A DNA stretch of 64,000 nt from Gluconacetobacter johannae (lineage in GTDB: Bacteria; Pseudomonadota; Alphaproteobacteria; Acetobacterales; Acetobacteraceae). Shown one piece after another: positions 57,367 to 64,000 of this stretch (its first letter is position 1; every line of letters starts with the position of its first letter). The translations under genes and the position numbers were made by a program. The DNA lies in NCBI RefSeq assembly GCF_014174305.1, contig NZ_JABEQH010000021.1, positions 1 to 64,000 of the forward strand. Reading direction: 5' to 3'. The notes beneath the pieces were generated by a model, which was not told the DNA's origin, did no database searches, and worked only from the letters and a program-made list of their open reading frames with translations.

Positions 57367-58973
57367 TGCCCCCCACCCGGGCTCTTGCTGCCCCCGCGGA
57401 TCGGCGACAGCAGGAAGCAGAACGGCACCACCAGGAACGCGCCGATGCCCAGGATCATGAACACCTCGTTATAGGCAAGGATCGAGATCTGGCGGGTATA
57501 TTCGACGAACAGCCGGTGCTGCGCCACCGCGTCCAGCGCCGTCGAGGCGACGCCACGGTTCGACGCCACCTGCCGCGCCCGCGCCAGATAATCGACATAC
57601 GGCTGATGGAACGGCGTCATCCAGTGGACCATCTGCGTCTGATGCGCCTGGCGGATTTCGGTCAGCATCGCCGTGGAACCCGAAATGGCGATCGACCCCA
57701 GGACGTTGCGCGCCATGCTGAACAGGGCCGAGGCATCGGCGTTCAACTCGCGCGGCAGGGTCGCGTAGGTGATGGTGGAAATCGGGACGAACAGGAAGGC
57801 CAGGCTGGCGGTCTGGCTCATGCGGAACAGGACGAGGTGCCGGAAATCCAGCGCCGGGACCAGTTGCGCCGACCAGAACAGGGCCATCCCCATGAAGAAG
57901 AACCCCAGCGCGATCAATGCGCGCAGGGTCATGTATTTCATCGCCCGCCCCACCAGCGGGATCAGGAAGATGACCGCCACGCCGCCCGGCGACAGGATCA
58001 GCCCGGACAGGGTCGCGCTATAGCCCATGACCTGCTGCGCGTATTGCGGCACGATGATCGCGGCGGCGTACAGCAACGCCCCCACCGCGCCGATCAGCAA
58101 TGTGCCGGTCGCGAAATTACGGTCCTTGAACACGCGCAGGTCCACCGCCGGGCGCTTGGTCTTCAGCAGCCAGATGACCGCCCCGCCGATGCCCAGGAAG
58201 GCCAGCACCGCCATGGTGCGGATCATGTCCGAGCCGAACCAGTCCTCGTCCTCGCCCCGGTCGACCGCGACCTCCAGGCAGCCGAAGCCGATGGCGATCA
58301 GGCCGATGCCCACGATGTCCAGCGGGGCCTTCTGCTTCAGCGCCCAGGGCGGGTCCTCGACGACGACCGACACCGCGAAGGTCGCCAGCAGGCCCACCGG
58401 CACGTTGATGAAGAAGATCCAGCGCCAGGAATAATTGTCGGTGATCCAGCCGCCCAGGGACGGGCCGATCACCGGGGCGACGATGGTCGCGATCGCGGTC
58501 AGGCCGAACGCCGCCGCCCGCCGTTCCGGCGGGAACGTGTCCAGGATGATGGACTGCTGGTTCGGTTGCAGCCCCCCGCCGAAAAACCCCTGCATCAGCC
58601 GGAAGACGATCAGTTCAGACAGGCTGCCCGAAATGCCGCACAGGAAGGACGACACCGTGAACATGAAGATGCAGATGATGAAATAGCGCTTGCGCCCCAG
58701 CAGCTTGCCCAGCCAGCCCGAGATGGTGAGCACGATGCCGTTCGCCACCAGGTACGAGGTCAGCGTCCAGGTCGCGTCGTCATAGGTGGACGACAGGCTG
58801 CCGGCGATATGCGGCAGCGAGACGTTGACGATGGTCGTGTCCAGGATTTCCATGAACGCCGACACCGTGACGATGACCGCGATCAGCCACGGGTTGTACT
58901 TGGGCTTCCATGGCTGCTCCACCGGGGGTTGCCCCGCCGGGGCGGCGTCGGTCCCGGCCACGGCCGCACTCAC
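57363..58973 (-). CDS. emrB: DHA2-family multidrug efflux MFS permease (EmrB-like)
   Basis: 536 aa with about 14 TM segments. EILDTTIVNVSLPHIAGSL (motif D1 of the 14-TM drug:H+ antiporters), SGWLGKLLGRKRYFIICIFMFT (motif A), RLMQGFFGGGLQPNQQSII (motif B), APVIGPSLGGWITDNYSWRWIFFINVPVG (motif C). A hydrophilic segment occurs near the C-terminus. Overlaps emrA by ATGA. Forms a tripartite pump with the HlyD-type EmrA; no outer-membrane TolC partner is in the window. Confidence 0.93.
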   Translation of the reverse strand: MSAAVAGTDAAPAGQPPVEQPWKPKYNPWLIAVIVTVSAFMEILDTTIVNVSLPHIAGSLSSTYDDATWTLTSYLVANGIVLTISGWLGKLLGRKRYFIICIFMFTVSSFLCGISGSLSELIVFRLMQGFFGGGLQPNQQSIILDTFPPERRAAAFGLTAIATIVAPVIGPSLGGWITDNYSWRWIFFINVPVGLLATFAVSVVVEDPPWALKQKAPLDIVGIGLIAIGFGCLEVAVDRGEDEDWFGSDMIRTMAVLAFLGIGGAVIWLLKTKRPAVDLRVFKDRNFATGTLLIGAVGALLYAAAIIVPQYAQQVMGYSATLSGLILSPGGVAVIFLIPLVGRAMKYMTLRALIALGFFFMGMALFWSAQLVPALDFRHLVLFRMSQTASLAFLFVPISTITYATLPRELNADASALFSMARNVLGSIAISGSTAMLTEIRQAHQTQMVHWMTPFHQPYVDYLARARQVASNRGVASTALDAVAQHRLFVEYTRQISILAYNEVFMILGIGAFLVVPFCFLLSPIRGGSKSPGGGH

Positions 58974-60061
58974 TTCGTATGCACCGTGGGTTCGACCGAC
59001 AGGCCCAGCGACAGCGGCAGGTCGGCGCGCAGCCCCTCGTCGATCACGATCTTCACCGGCACGCGCTGGACGATCTTCACATAGTTGCCCGTCGCGTTCT
59101 CGGGCGGGAAGGCGCTGAAGGTGGCCCCGGTGCCAAGCTGGATCGAATCCACATGTCCCTTCAGGTCCAGCGACGGGTAGGCGTCGATCGCGATATCGAC
59201 CTTCTGCCCCGGCCGCATGTGCGCCAGCTGCGTTTCCTTGTAGTTGGCGATGACCCAGACCTCGGGCTCGACGACCGAGAACAGCGACTGCCCTTCGTTG
59301 ACGAAGCTGCCGCGCTCGATATTGCGCTGTGAGATCCAGCCGTCATGCGGCGCGCGGATCTCGGTCCAGCCCAGGTTCAGGTCGGCCTGCGCCAGTTCCG
59401 CCCTGGCCTGCGCGGTCTGGGCATCATACTGCCCCACCCGCGTCCCGATGTCCGAGATATTGGCCTCGACTGGCTCGGCCACCTGCAGGCGGCCCTGCGC
59501 CTCGGCCACCCCGGCCTTCGCGGCCTGCAAGGCGGCCGCGGCGTAGTCGATGTCCTGCTGCGTCGTCGCCGCGCGGGCGACCGCATGCTGGCGGCGATAA
59601 TCGGTCTCCGCCCTGAACTGCTGCGCCTGCGCCGCCAGCAACTGCCCCTGCGCCACCTGCAACTGGCCGGGGAAGTTCTTCTGCGCCACCAGCAGGGCAA
59701 AGCGTGTTCCGGCGGCCTGCGACTGCGCCAGGTCCACCGCCGCCGCCGCGCGGTCGCGCGCGGCGCGATAATCGCGGTCGTCGATCCGCGCCAGCAACTG
59801 GCCCGCATGCACGAACTGGTTGTCGTTCACCAGCAGTTCGGTGACGTAGCCCCGCACATGCGGGGCGATCGTCACCGCGCGGCCGGCGGTGAACGCATCG
59901 TCGGTCTCGACATCATGGCGGGTCAGGAACCAGTAGGTACCCGCGCCCACGGCCACGACCGCAAGGAACCCCACCAGCCCGATCCGAAGCATCGGGTTGG
60001 TTTTCTTCTTGCGCGGCTCGTCCGGCGTGCCGGCCGGTGTCGCGCCTTCTTCCTCGGCCAT
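58970..60061 (-). CDS. emrA: HlyD-family periplasmic adaptor (EmrA-like)
   Basis: 363 aa. ATG 60061 chosen for the AGAGGAA upstream; a TTG at 60082 would extend by 7 residues. Cytoplasmic N-terminus, one TM (GLVGFLAVVAVGAGTYWFL), then TDDAFTAGRAVTIAPHVRGYVTELLVNDNQFVHAGQLLARIDDRDY (biotinyl-lipoyl-like), a long alpha hairpin and the beta-barrel DLNLGWTEIRAPHDGWI. Upstream sits a TetR-type dyad (60097-60123). Confidence 0.93.
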   Translation of the reverse strand: MAEEEGATPAGTPDEPRKKKTNPMLRIGLVGFLAVVAVGAGTYWFLTRHDVETDDAFTAGRAVTIAPHVRGYVTELLVNDNQFVHAGQLLARIDDRDYRAARDRAAAAVDLAQSQAAGTRFALLVAQKNFPGQLQVAQGQLLAAQAQQFRAETDYRRQHAVARAATTQQDIDYAAAALQAAKAGVAEAQGRLQVAEPVEANISDIGTRVGQYDAQTAQARAELAQADLNLGWTEIRAPHDGWISQRNIERGSFVNEGQSLFSVVEPEVWVIANYKETQLAHMRPGQKVDIAIDAYPSLDLKGHVDSIQLGTGATFSAFPPENATGNYVKIVQRVPVKIVIDEGLRADLPLSLGLSVEPTVHTK

Positions 60062-60096
60062 ACGGTTCCTCTTGCTTCCCAATCATGCCGCCGGCC

Positions 60097-60123
60097 CGGT
60101 CAAATGACCGAACGGGTCGGTCA
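60097..60123. promoter_or_regulatory. TetR-type operator upstream of emrAB
   Basis: TGACCGA-ACGGG-TCGGTCA (60105-60123) is a perfect 7-bp dyad, preceded by a further half-site CGGTCA (60097-60102) that itself mirrors TGACCG. GACCG/CGGTC dyads are common operators of TetR-family efflux repressors. It lies 36 bp before the emrA ATG. No tetR gene is nearby; the repressor must be elsewhere. Confidence 0.6.
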
Positions 60124-60202
60124 ATTCATGGCACGAAGAACAGGACGCATCAACCGCCCCCCGTCCTCTCCGGCACTAAAGATCGCCCCGCAGGCCCCGT
60201 TT

Positions 60203-62011
60203 TCAGGGCGCGTTTGAAAATGCCTGGGTGCGGACCATGCGCGCATACAGGCCGTCGGCCTCCATCAGTTCGGCATGGGTGCCGCATTCGACGCCCTGCC
60301 CGTCCGCCATCGCCACCACCAGGTCCGCCGACCGCACGGTGGACAGGCGGTGGGCCACGACGATGGTGGTGCGCCCCTTGCGCAGGCTGGCCAGCGCGTC
60401 CTGGACCAGGGCCTCGCTCTCGCTGTCCAGGGCGCTGGTCGCCTCGTCCAGCAGCAGGACGCGCGGATCGCGCAGCAGCGCCCGCGCCAGGGCCACCCGC
60501 TGGCGCTGGCCGCCCGACAGGCGCTGGCCACCGGGGCCGACGCGGGTGCCGAACCCCTCGGGCAATGCGTCGATAAACCCCTCGGCCGCCGCCGCGCGGG
60601 CGGCCGCGCGGATCTCCGCCTCGGTCGCCGACGGGCGGCCGATGCGGATGTTCTCGATCACCGTCAGGTCGAACAGCAGGGTGTCCTGGCTGACATAGGC
60701 AATGGCGTCCCGCAGGTCCGACAGGCGCAGCGCGCGCAGATCGACGCCATCCAGCAAAATCCGCCCGCCGCTGACGTCATGCAGGCGCGGGATCAGCGAC
60801 AGGGCCGTGGACTTGCCCGCCCCGGACGGGCCGACCAGCGCCACCGTCAGGCCGGGCCGGGCCTCGAAGGTCAGGCCGTTCAGCCCGACCCGCCCGTCCG
60901 GGTAGACGAACGACGCGGCGTCAAAGCGCAGATGCCCCTCGCCCGGCGGCAGGGCGCGGGCCTGGGCGGCCTCGGTGATTTCGGGCGGCTCGTCGATGAT
61001 GGCGAAGATCCGCTCCAGCCCCGCCAGCCCCTCCTGCAAGGCGGCGTTCAGCGAACCCAGCGCCCGCAGCGGCCGCGAGGCCAGCAACAGGGCCGCGACG
61101 AAGCCCGAGAAATCGCCCAGCGTCGCGCCGCCCAGTGCCGCGCGCCACCCCGCGAACCCCAGCACCGCGGCGACCGCCGCCCCGCCCAGGACCTCCAGCA
61201 CCGGATCGACCCGCGCGCGCCCCCGCGCGATCCGCAGCAGCGCCTGATGCAGCAGGTCGAGGGTGTGCGCCACCCGCGCCGCCTCGTTCCGTTCCAGGCG
61301 ATAGACCCGCACGGTCCGCGCCTGCGAAAAGCTCTCGGTCAGCAGGGCCGAGGTCTCGCCCATGCGTTCCTGCATGCCGCCCGAGGCGCGGCGCACCTTC
61401 TTCCCCAGCCGCTGGATGGGAATGGCCGCCACGGGATAGAGCACGGCGGCGATCAGGCTCAGCTCCCAGTCCATGTAGAACATGGACACCACCAGGCCGG
61501 CCACCGTCACCACGTCGCCCAGCGCATTGACCGCACGGATCATCGCCTCGCGGATCGACACGGCGTCGGTCGTGAAGCGCGCGCTCAACTGCGCCGGGGC
61601 CTCGCGCTCGATGCGCGAGATGTCGGTATGGACCAGATGCGCGAACATCGTGCCCTGCAGGCCCCGGATCACGATCAGCACCAGGTTCTGCACCGCCACC
61701 GTCTGGCCGTATTGCGACAGCGCCTTGGCGGTGGTTATCAGGAGCACCAGCGCCGGCACCTGGTAGAGAATGCGCGGATCGTGGGCGGCGAACATGTCCA
61801 GCGCCCGCTGGATCACCAGCGGATACAGCCCCGTCAGCAGCGCCATCAGCACCGTCAGCCCGATGACCGAGACGATCCGCCCGCGATGACGCCGCGCCTC
61901 GTCGCGCCACAGGCGACGCAGCAGCGCCGTGCTGCGATCCGGCACGGGGGCCGGACGGGCAGTCGGTTCCGCCGCGCGGATGGGGGGGGACGTGGGCGGA
62001 ATGACGTTCAT
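60203..62011 (-). CDS. MsbA-like ABC exporter (fused permease-ATPase)
   Basis: 602 aa from ATG 62011 (AAAGGG upstream). The N-terminal six-TM exporter domain (LTVLMALLTGLYPLVIQRALDMF... to about residue 320) is followed by the ATPase: [17 protein letters not shown] (Walker A), Q-loop YVSQDTLLFDLTV, LSGGQRQRVALARALL (signature), VLLLDEATSALDSE (Walker B), VAHRLST. Close to the MsbA subfamily exporting lipid A or other hydrophobic molecules. The substrate cannot be proven. Confidence 0.9.
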   Translation of the reverse strand: MNVIPPTSPPIRAAEPTARPAPVPDRSTALLRRLWRDEARRHRGRIVSVIGLTVLMALLTGLYPLVIQRALDMFAAHDPRILYQVPALVLLITTAKALSQYGQTVAVQNLVLIVIRGLQGTMFAHLVHTDISRIEREAPAQLSARFTTDAVSIREAMIRAVNALGDVVTVAGLVVSMFYMDWELSLIAAVLYPVAAIPIQRLGKKVRRASGGMQERMGETSALLTESFSQARTVRVYRLERNEAARVAHTLDLLHQALLRIARGRARVDPVLEVLGGAAVAAVLGFAGWRAALGGATLGDFSGFVAALLLASRPLRALGSLNAALQEGLAGLERIFAIIDEPPEITEAAQARALPPGEGHLRFDAASFVYPDGRVGLNGLTFEARPGLTVALVGPSGAGKSTALSLIPRLHDVSGGRILLDGVDLRALRLSDLRDAIAYVSQDTLLFDLTVIENIRIGRPSATEAEIRAAARAAAAEGFIDALPEGFGTRVGPGGQRLSGGQRQRVALARALLRDPRVLLLDEATSALDSESEALVQDALASLRKGRTTIVVAHRLSTVRSADLVVAMADGQGVECGTHAELMEADGLYARMVRTQAFSNAP

Positions 62012-62063
62012 GCTGCCCTTTAACAACGCGGCCGTGGCAAAGCAAAGCGCCATGCCGCACGCC

Positions 62064-63329
62064 TTATGGGGTGGCGGCCCCCTCCAGGCGCGCCAGGCAC
62101 GCCTTCCGGTCCGCCCGGCACCCCCCCGCCATCCACCAGGCGCGCACCTCCGCCAGGGCCTGGCCGACCCGTGGCCCCGGCGCGACACCCGCCGCCAGCA
62201 GGTCCCGCCCGGCCACGGGAAAGACCGGACGCGGGCGCGCCGCAAGGTCCCGGCGCAGCGCGTCCCACGCCGCCGACGGACGGCCCAGCCGCGCCGCCTG
62301 CCCCACCCAGCTCCGCCGGACCAGGACATCGGCCGGCTCGTCGGCCAGCAGGCGACGGCGCGCGTCATCGTCCATCGCGGGGTCCGGCATCGGGGCCGCC
62401 CCGATCGACGACATGACCGACGACAGGGTCAGGGCCTCGGCCCGCGACAGGCGCAGGCGCGCCGCCAGGGCCCCGGCCTCGCCCCGCGCCAGCACGCCCA
62501 GGCGCAGCACCGCCTCGGCCGGCGCCCCGGTGGCCAGCAGGCACTCCAGCGCCGGCCGGTCCGCGCCTTCCGGCAGCAGGCGCGCCAGCACGCCCGATTG
62601 CGCCATCAGCTCCAGGGTCGGCATCAGCGCCGGGCCGGCCAGGATCCGGCGCAGTTCGGACCAGACCCGTTCGGCGGACAGGCGCGCCAGGCCGTCCGCC
62701 AGCGCGGTGATTGCCGCCATCGCCGCGCCGTCCGGCTCGCCCCGCCCGTAGCGCGCGTGAAACCGGAAGAATCGCAGGATCCGCAACGCATCCTCGTGGA
62801 TGCGGGTGGCGGCGTCGCCGACGAAGCGGACATGCCCGGCCCGCACGTCCGCGCGGCCGCCGAAATAATCATGCACCACCCCGTCGCACCCGCAGGACAT
62901 GGCGTTGATCGTGAAGTCGCGCCGGGCGGCGTCCTCGCGCCAGTCGTCGGTCCAGGCGACGACCGCATGCCGTCCGTCCGTCCGCTCGTCGCGCCGCAGG
63001 GTCGTGACCTCGTACGGGCGGCCCGCCACCACTGCCGTCACCGTGCCGTGCGCCAGCCCCGTCGGCACGACCTTGATCCCGGCCCCGGCCAGCGCCGCCA
63101 TGACCCGGTCGGGCGCCTCGGGCGTCGCCATGTCCATGTCCGACACCGGCCGCCCGGCAATCAGGTCGCGCACCACCCCGCCGACCAGGCGCGCCCAGGG
63201 CAGCACTGCCCAGATCCGCGCCAGCCCCGCCCGCGCCTCGGGCAACGCCTCGGCCAGCCGCTCCAGCAGCCGGTCATCGCGATACCCGTCCGCCGCCATG
63301 CCTCCGCCCAGGCCGGCGTCCCCGCCCAT
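62064..63329 (-). CDS. cca: CCA tRNA nucleotidyltransferase / poly(A) polymerase family
   Basis: Adds or repairs the 3' CCA of tRNAs. About 421 aa from ATG 63329; GTG 63335 overlapping the upstream stop and ATG 63299 are alternatives. Head domain LVGGVVRDLIAGRPVSDMDMATP with the D-x-D metal pair, TTLRRDERTDGRHAVVAWTDDW, EDAARRDFTINAMS and RIHEDALRILRFFRFHARYG are standard class II features. Downstream helices are less conserved, typical of alphaproteobacteria. Co-transcribed with the DUF1285 gene. Confidence 0.92.
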   Translation of the reverse strand: MGGDAGLGGGMAADGYRDDRLLERLAEALPEARAGLARIWAVLPWARLVGGVVRDLIAGRPVSDMDMATPEAPDRVMAALAGAGIKVVPTGLAHGTVTAVVAGRPYEVTTLRRDERTDGRHAVVAWTDDWREDAARRDFTINAMSCGCDGVVHDYFGGRADVRAGHVRFVGDAATRIHEDALRILRFFRFHARYGRGEPDGAAMAAITALADGLARLSAERVWSELRRILAGPALMPTLELMAQSGVLARLLPEGADRPALECLLATGAPAEAVLRLGVLARGEAGALAARLRLSRAEALTLSSVMSSIGAAPMPDPAMDDDARRRLLADEPADVLVRRSWVGQAARLGRPSAAWDALRRDLAARPRPVFPVAGRDLLAAGVAPGPRVGQALAEVRAWWMAGGCRADRKACLARLEGAATP

Positions 63330-63331
63330 TG

Positions 63332-63976
63332 TCACGCCGGGCCGTCCCCCACGGGCAGGCGCGACAGCGGGAAGAAGACATTGCGGCTCCAGACCCCCAG
63401 GCAGGGCACCCCGCGACAGGTGCCGGGAACCGCGAGCGCCGCCAGTTCGTAATAGACCGAACGGGCGATCCGGGCTTCCAGGGCAAAGGCCCCCTCGCCG
63501 TCGCGGACATGCAGATAGGGCACCGGCCCCATCCCGCATCCTTCGGACGGGACATCCCATTCGGCGCGGATCGGATGATCGGGCCCGGCGCAGATCACCA
63601 GGTCCACATTGGTGCGAAAGGACAGAACCTGGTCCCGCCCGCAGCCCTTCCAATCCAGTTCGACCGCGACGAAGGGCGCGTCCTCGACCTCGATGCTGCC
63701 GCTTTCGATGGGGGTCTGCAGCCAGTACGTCCCCTCGTCGTCCCGGCGCAGCACCGACGCGAACAGGCAGACCATCGGCTTTCGCCGGATGGGCGTGCCG
63801 CGATACAGCCACGTCCCGTCGCGCTGGATCACGAACGGCAACCGCCCGCACGACCGCGCTTCGGCCCCGGGCGAAACAAACGGGGGCGAGGCGCAGGGGG
63901 GCGGCGATATGTCCATGCCCGCGCCCGCACGCGCGACGCGCAACTCCCGGAAGTGCGAATCCTGATCGTCAGTCAA
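63332..63976 (-). CDS. DUF1285 family protein
   Basis: 214 aa of unknown function. GRLPFVIQRDGTWLYRGTPIRRKPMVCLFASVL, YWLQTPIESGSIEVEDAPFVAVEL, VLSFRTNVDLVICAG and VPYLHVRDGEGAFALEARIARSVYYELAAL match the DUF1285 layout. The start is uncertain: TTG 63976 is used, the frame stays open to the window edge, and an ATG near 63916 is possible. Adjacent to cca, as often seen for this family in alphaproteobacteria. Confidence 0.85.
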   Translation of the reverse strand: MTDDQDSHFRELRVARAGAGMDISPPPCASPPFVSPGAEARSCGRLPFVIQRDGTWLYRGTPIRRKPMVCLFASVLRRDDEGTYWLQTPIESGSIEVEDAPFVAVELDWKGCGRDQVLSFRTNVDLVICAGPDHPIRAEWDVPSEGCGMGPVPYLHVRDGEGAFALEARIARSVYYELAALAVPGTCRGVPCLGVWSRNVFFPLSRLPVGDGPA

Positions 63977-64000
63977 CTGCGTTACCCGCCTGCTGGACCA

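Overview
The window is a gap-free stretch of a very GC-rich (about 70% by eye) chromosome from an alphaproteobacterium, most likely Acetobacteraceae (acetic acid bacteria, Gluconacetobacter/Komagataeibacter-like). Evidence: alphaproteobacterial gene order (yqeY-dnaG-rpoD; rpsF-rpsR-rplI; lptF-lptG-lptD-surA-ksgA; carA-carB-greA), PhaR-type PHA regulation, psd-pssA pairing, and a multi-hairpin intergenic repeat of a kind I remember from Gluconacetobacter. I found no insertion sequence, prophage, CRISPR array, rRNA or tRNA. Almost everything is core or housekeeping content.

Layout. 1-1.5 kb: 3' end of a chemotaxis operon (cheW, truncated cheR, minus). 1.6-5.2 kb: small membrane protein-ftsE-ftsX-YdcF-like-plsC, a tightly overlapping cell-division/envelope operon. 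5.1-5.5 kb: a gap with DnaA-box-like sites and an AT-rich core. 5.5-9.6 kb: DUF2125-like protein and a PHA module (phaR divergent from a phasin-like ORF, a phaC-like synthase and phaB). 9.7-11.8 kb: GST, glyoxalase II and a methyltransferase. 11.9-13.5 kb: psd-pssA (phosphatidylethanolamine synthesis). 13.6-14.9 kb: MFS transporter. 14.9-21.4 kb: a six-gene hyfBCEFG-I-like complex (minus). 21.5-24.4 kb: aldo/keto reductase, holC, pepA. 24.5-28.5 kb: cysQ, sua5, a coiled-coil membrane protein and an FAD-linked dehydrogenase. 28.6-35.5 kb: LPS export/outer-membrane operon. 35.5-38.3 kb: cfa and the rpsF-rpsR-rplI operon. 38.5-43.6 kb: macromolecular-synthesis operon (yqeY-dnaG-rpoD-GNAT, minus). 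43.7-50.2 kb: carA, carB, greA, threonine ammonia-lyase. 50.3-51.6 kb: dodecin, upp, msrB. 51.8-56.8 kb: gpmI-envC-like-ctpA-rppH. 57-64 kb: Nudix protein, EmrAB efflux pump, MsbA-like ABC exporter, CCA-adding enzyme and DUF1285 protein (all minus).

Most noteworthy. (1) The hyf-like complex keeps the proximal Fe-S subunit, but its large subunit has lost all four Ni-Fe cysteines. It has no hyfH ferredoxin subunit (a 141-bp gap sits in its place), and its six proteins (about 2,120 aa) contain no lysine at all, so the pump lysines of antiporter-like subunits cannot be present. It looks like a maintained but radically altered relative of complex I/group-4 hydrogenases. (2) carA is fused in frame to an N-terminal helix-turn-helix domain. 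A second, well-placed start lies at the CarA boundary, and two near-identical dyad repeats sit upstream, suggesting an autoregulating enzyme. (3) ksgA and the envC-like gene have no canonical start in a sensible position and may use CUG. (4) The phasin-like and phaC-like frames join smoothly across a C7 run. (5) A small DnaA-box/AT-rich cluster may be an origin or DnaA-regulated site.
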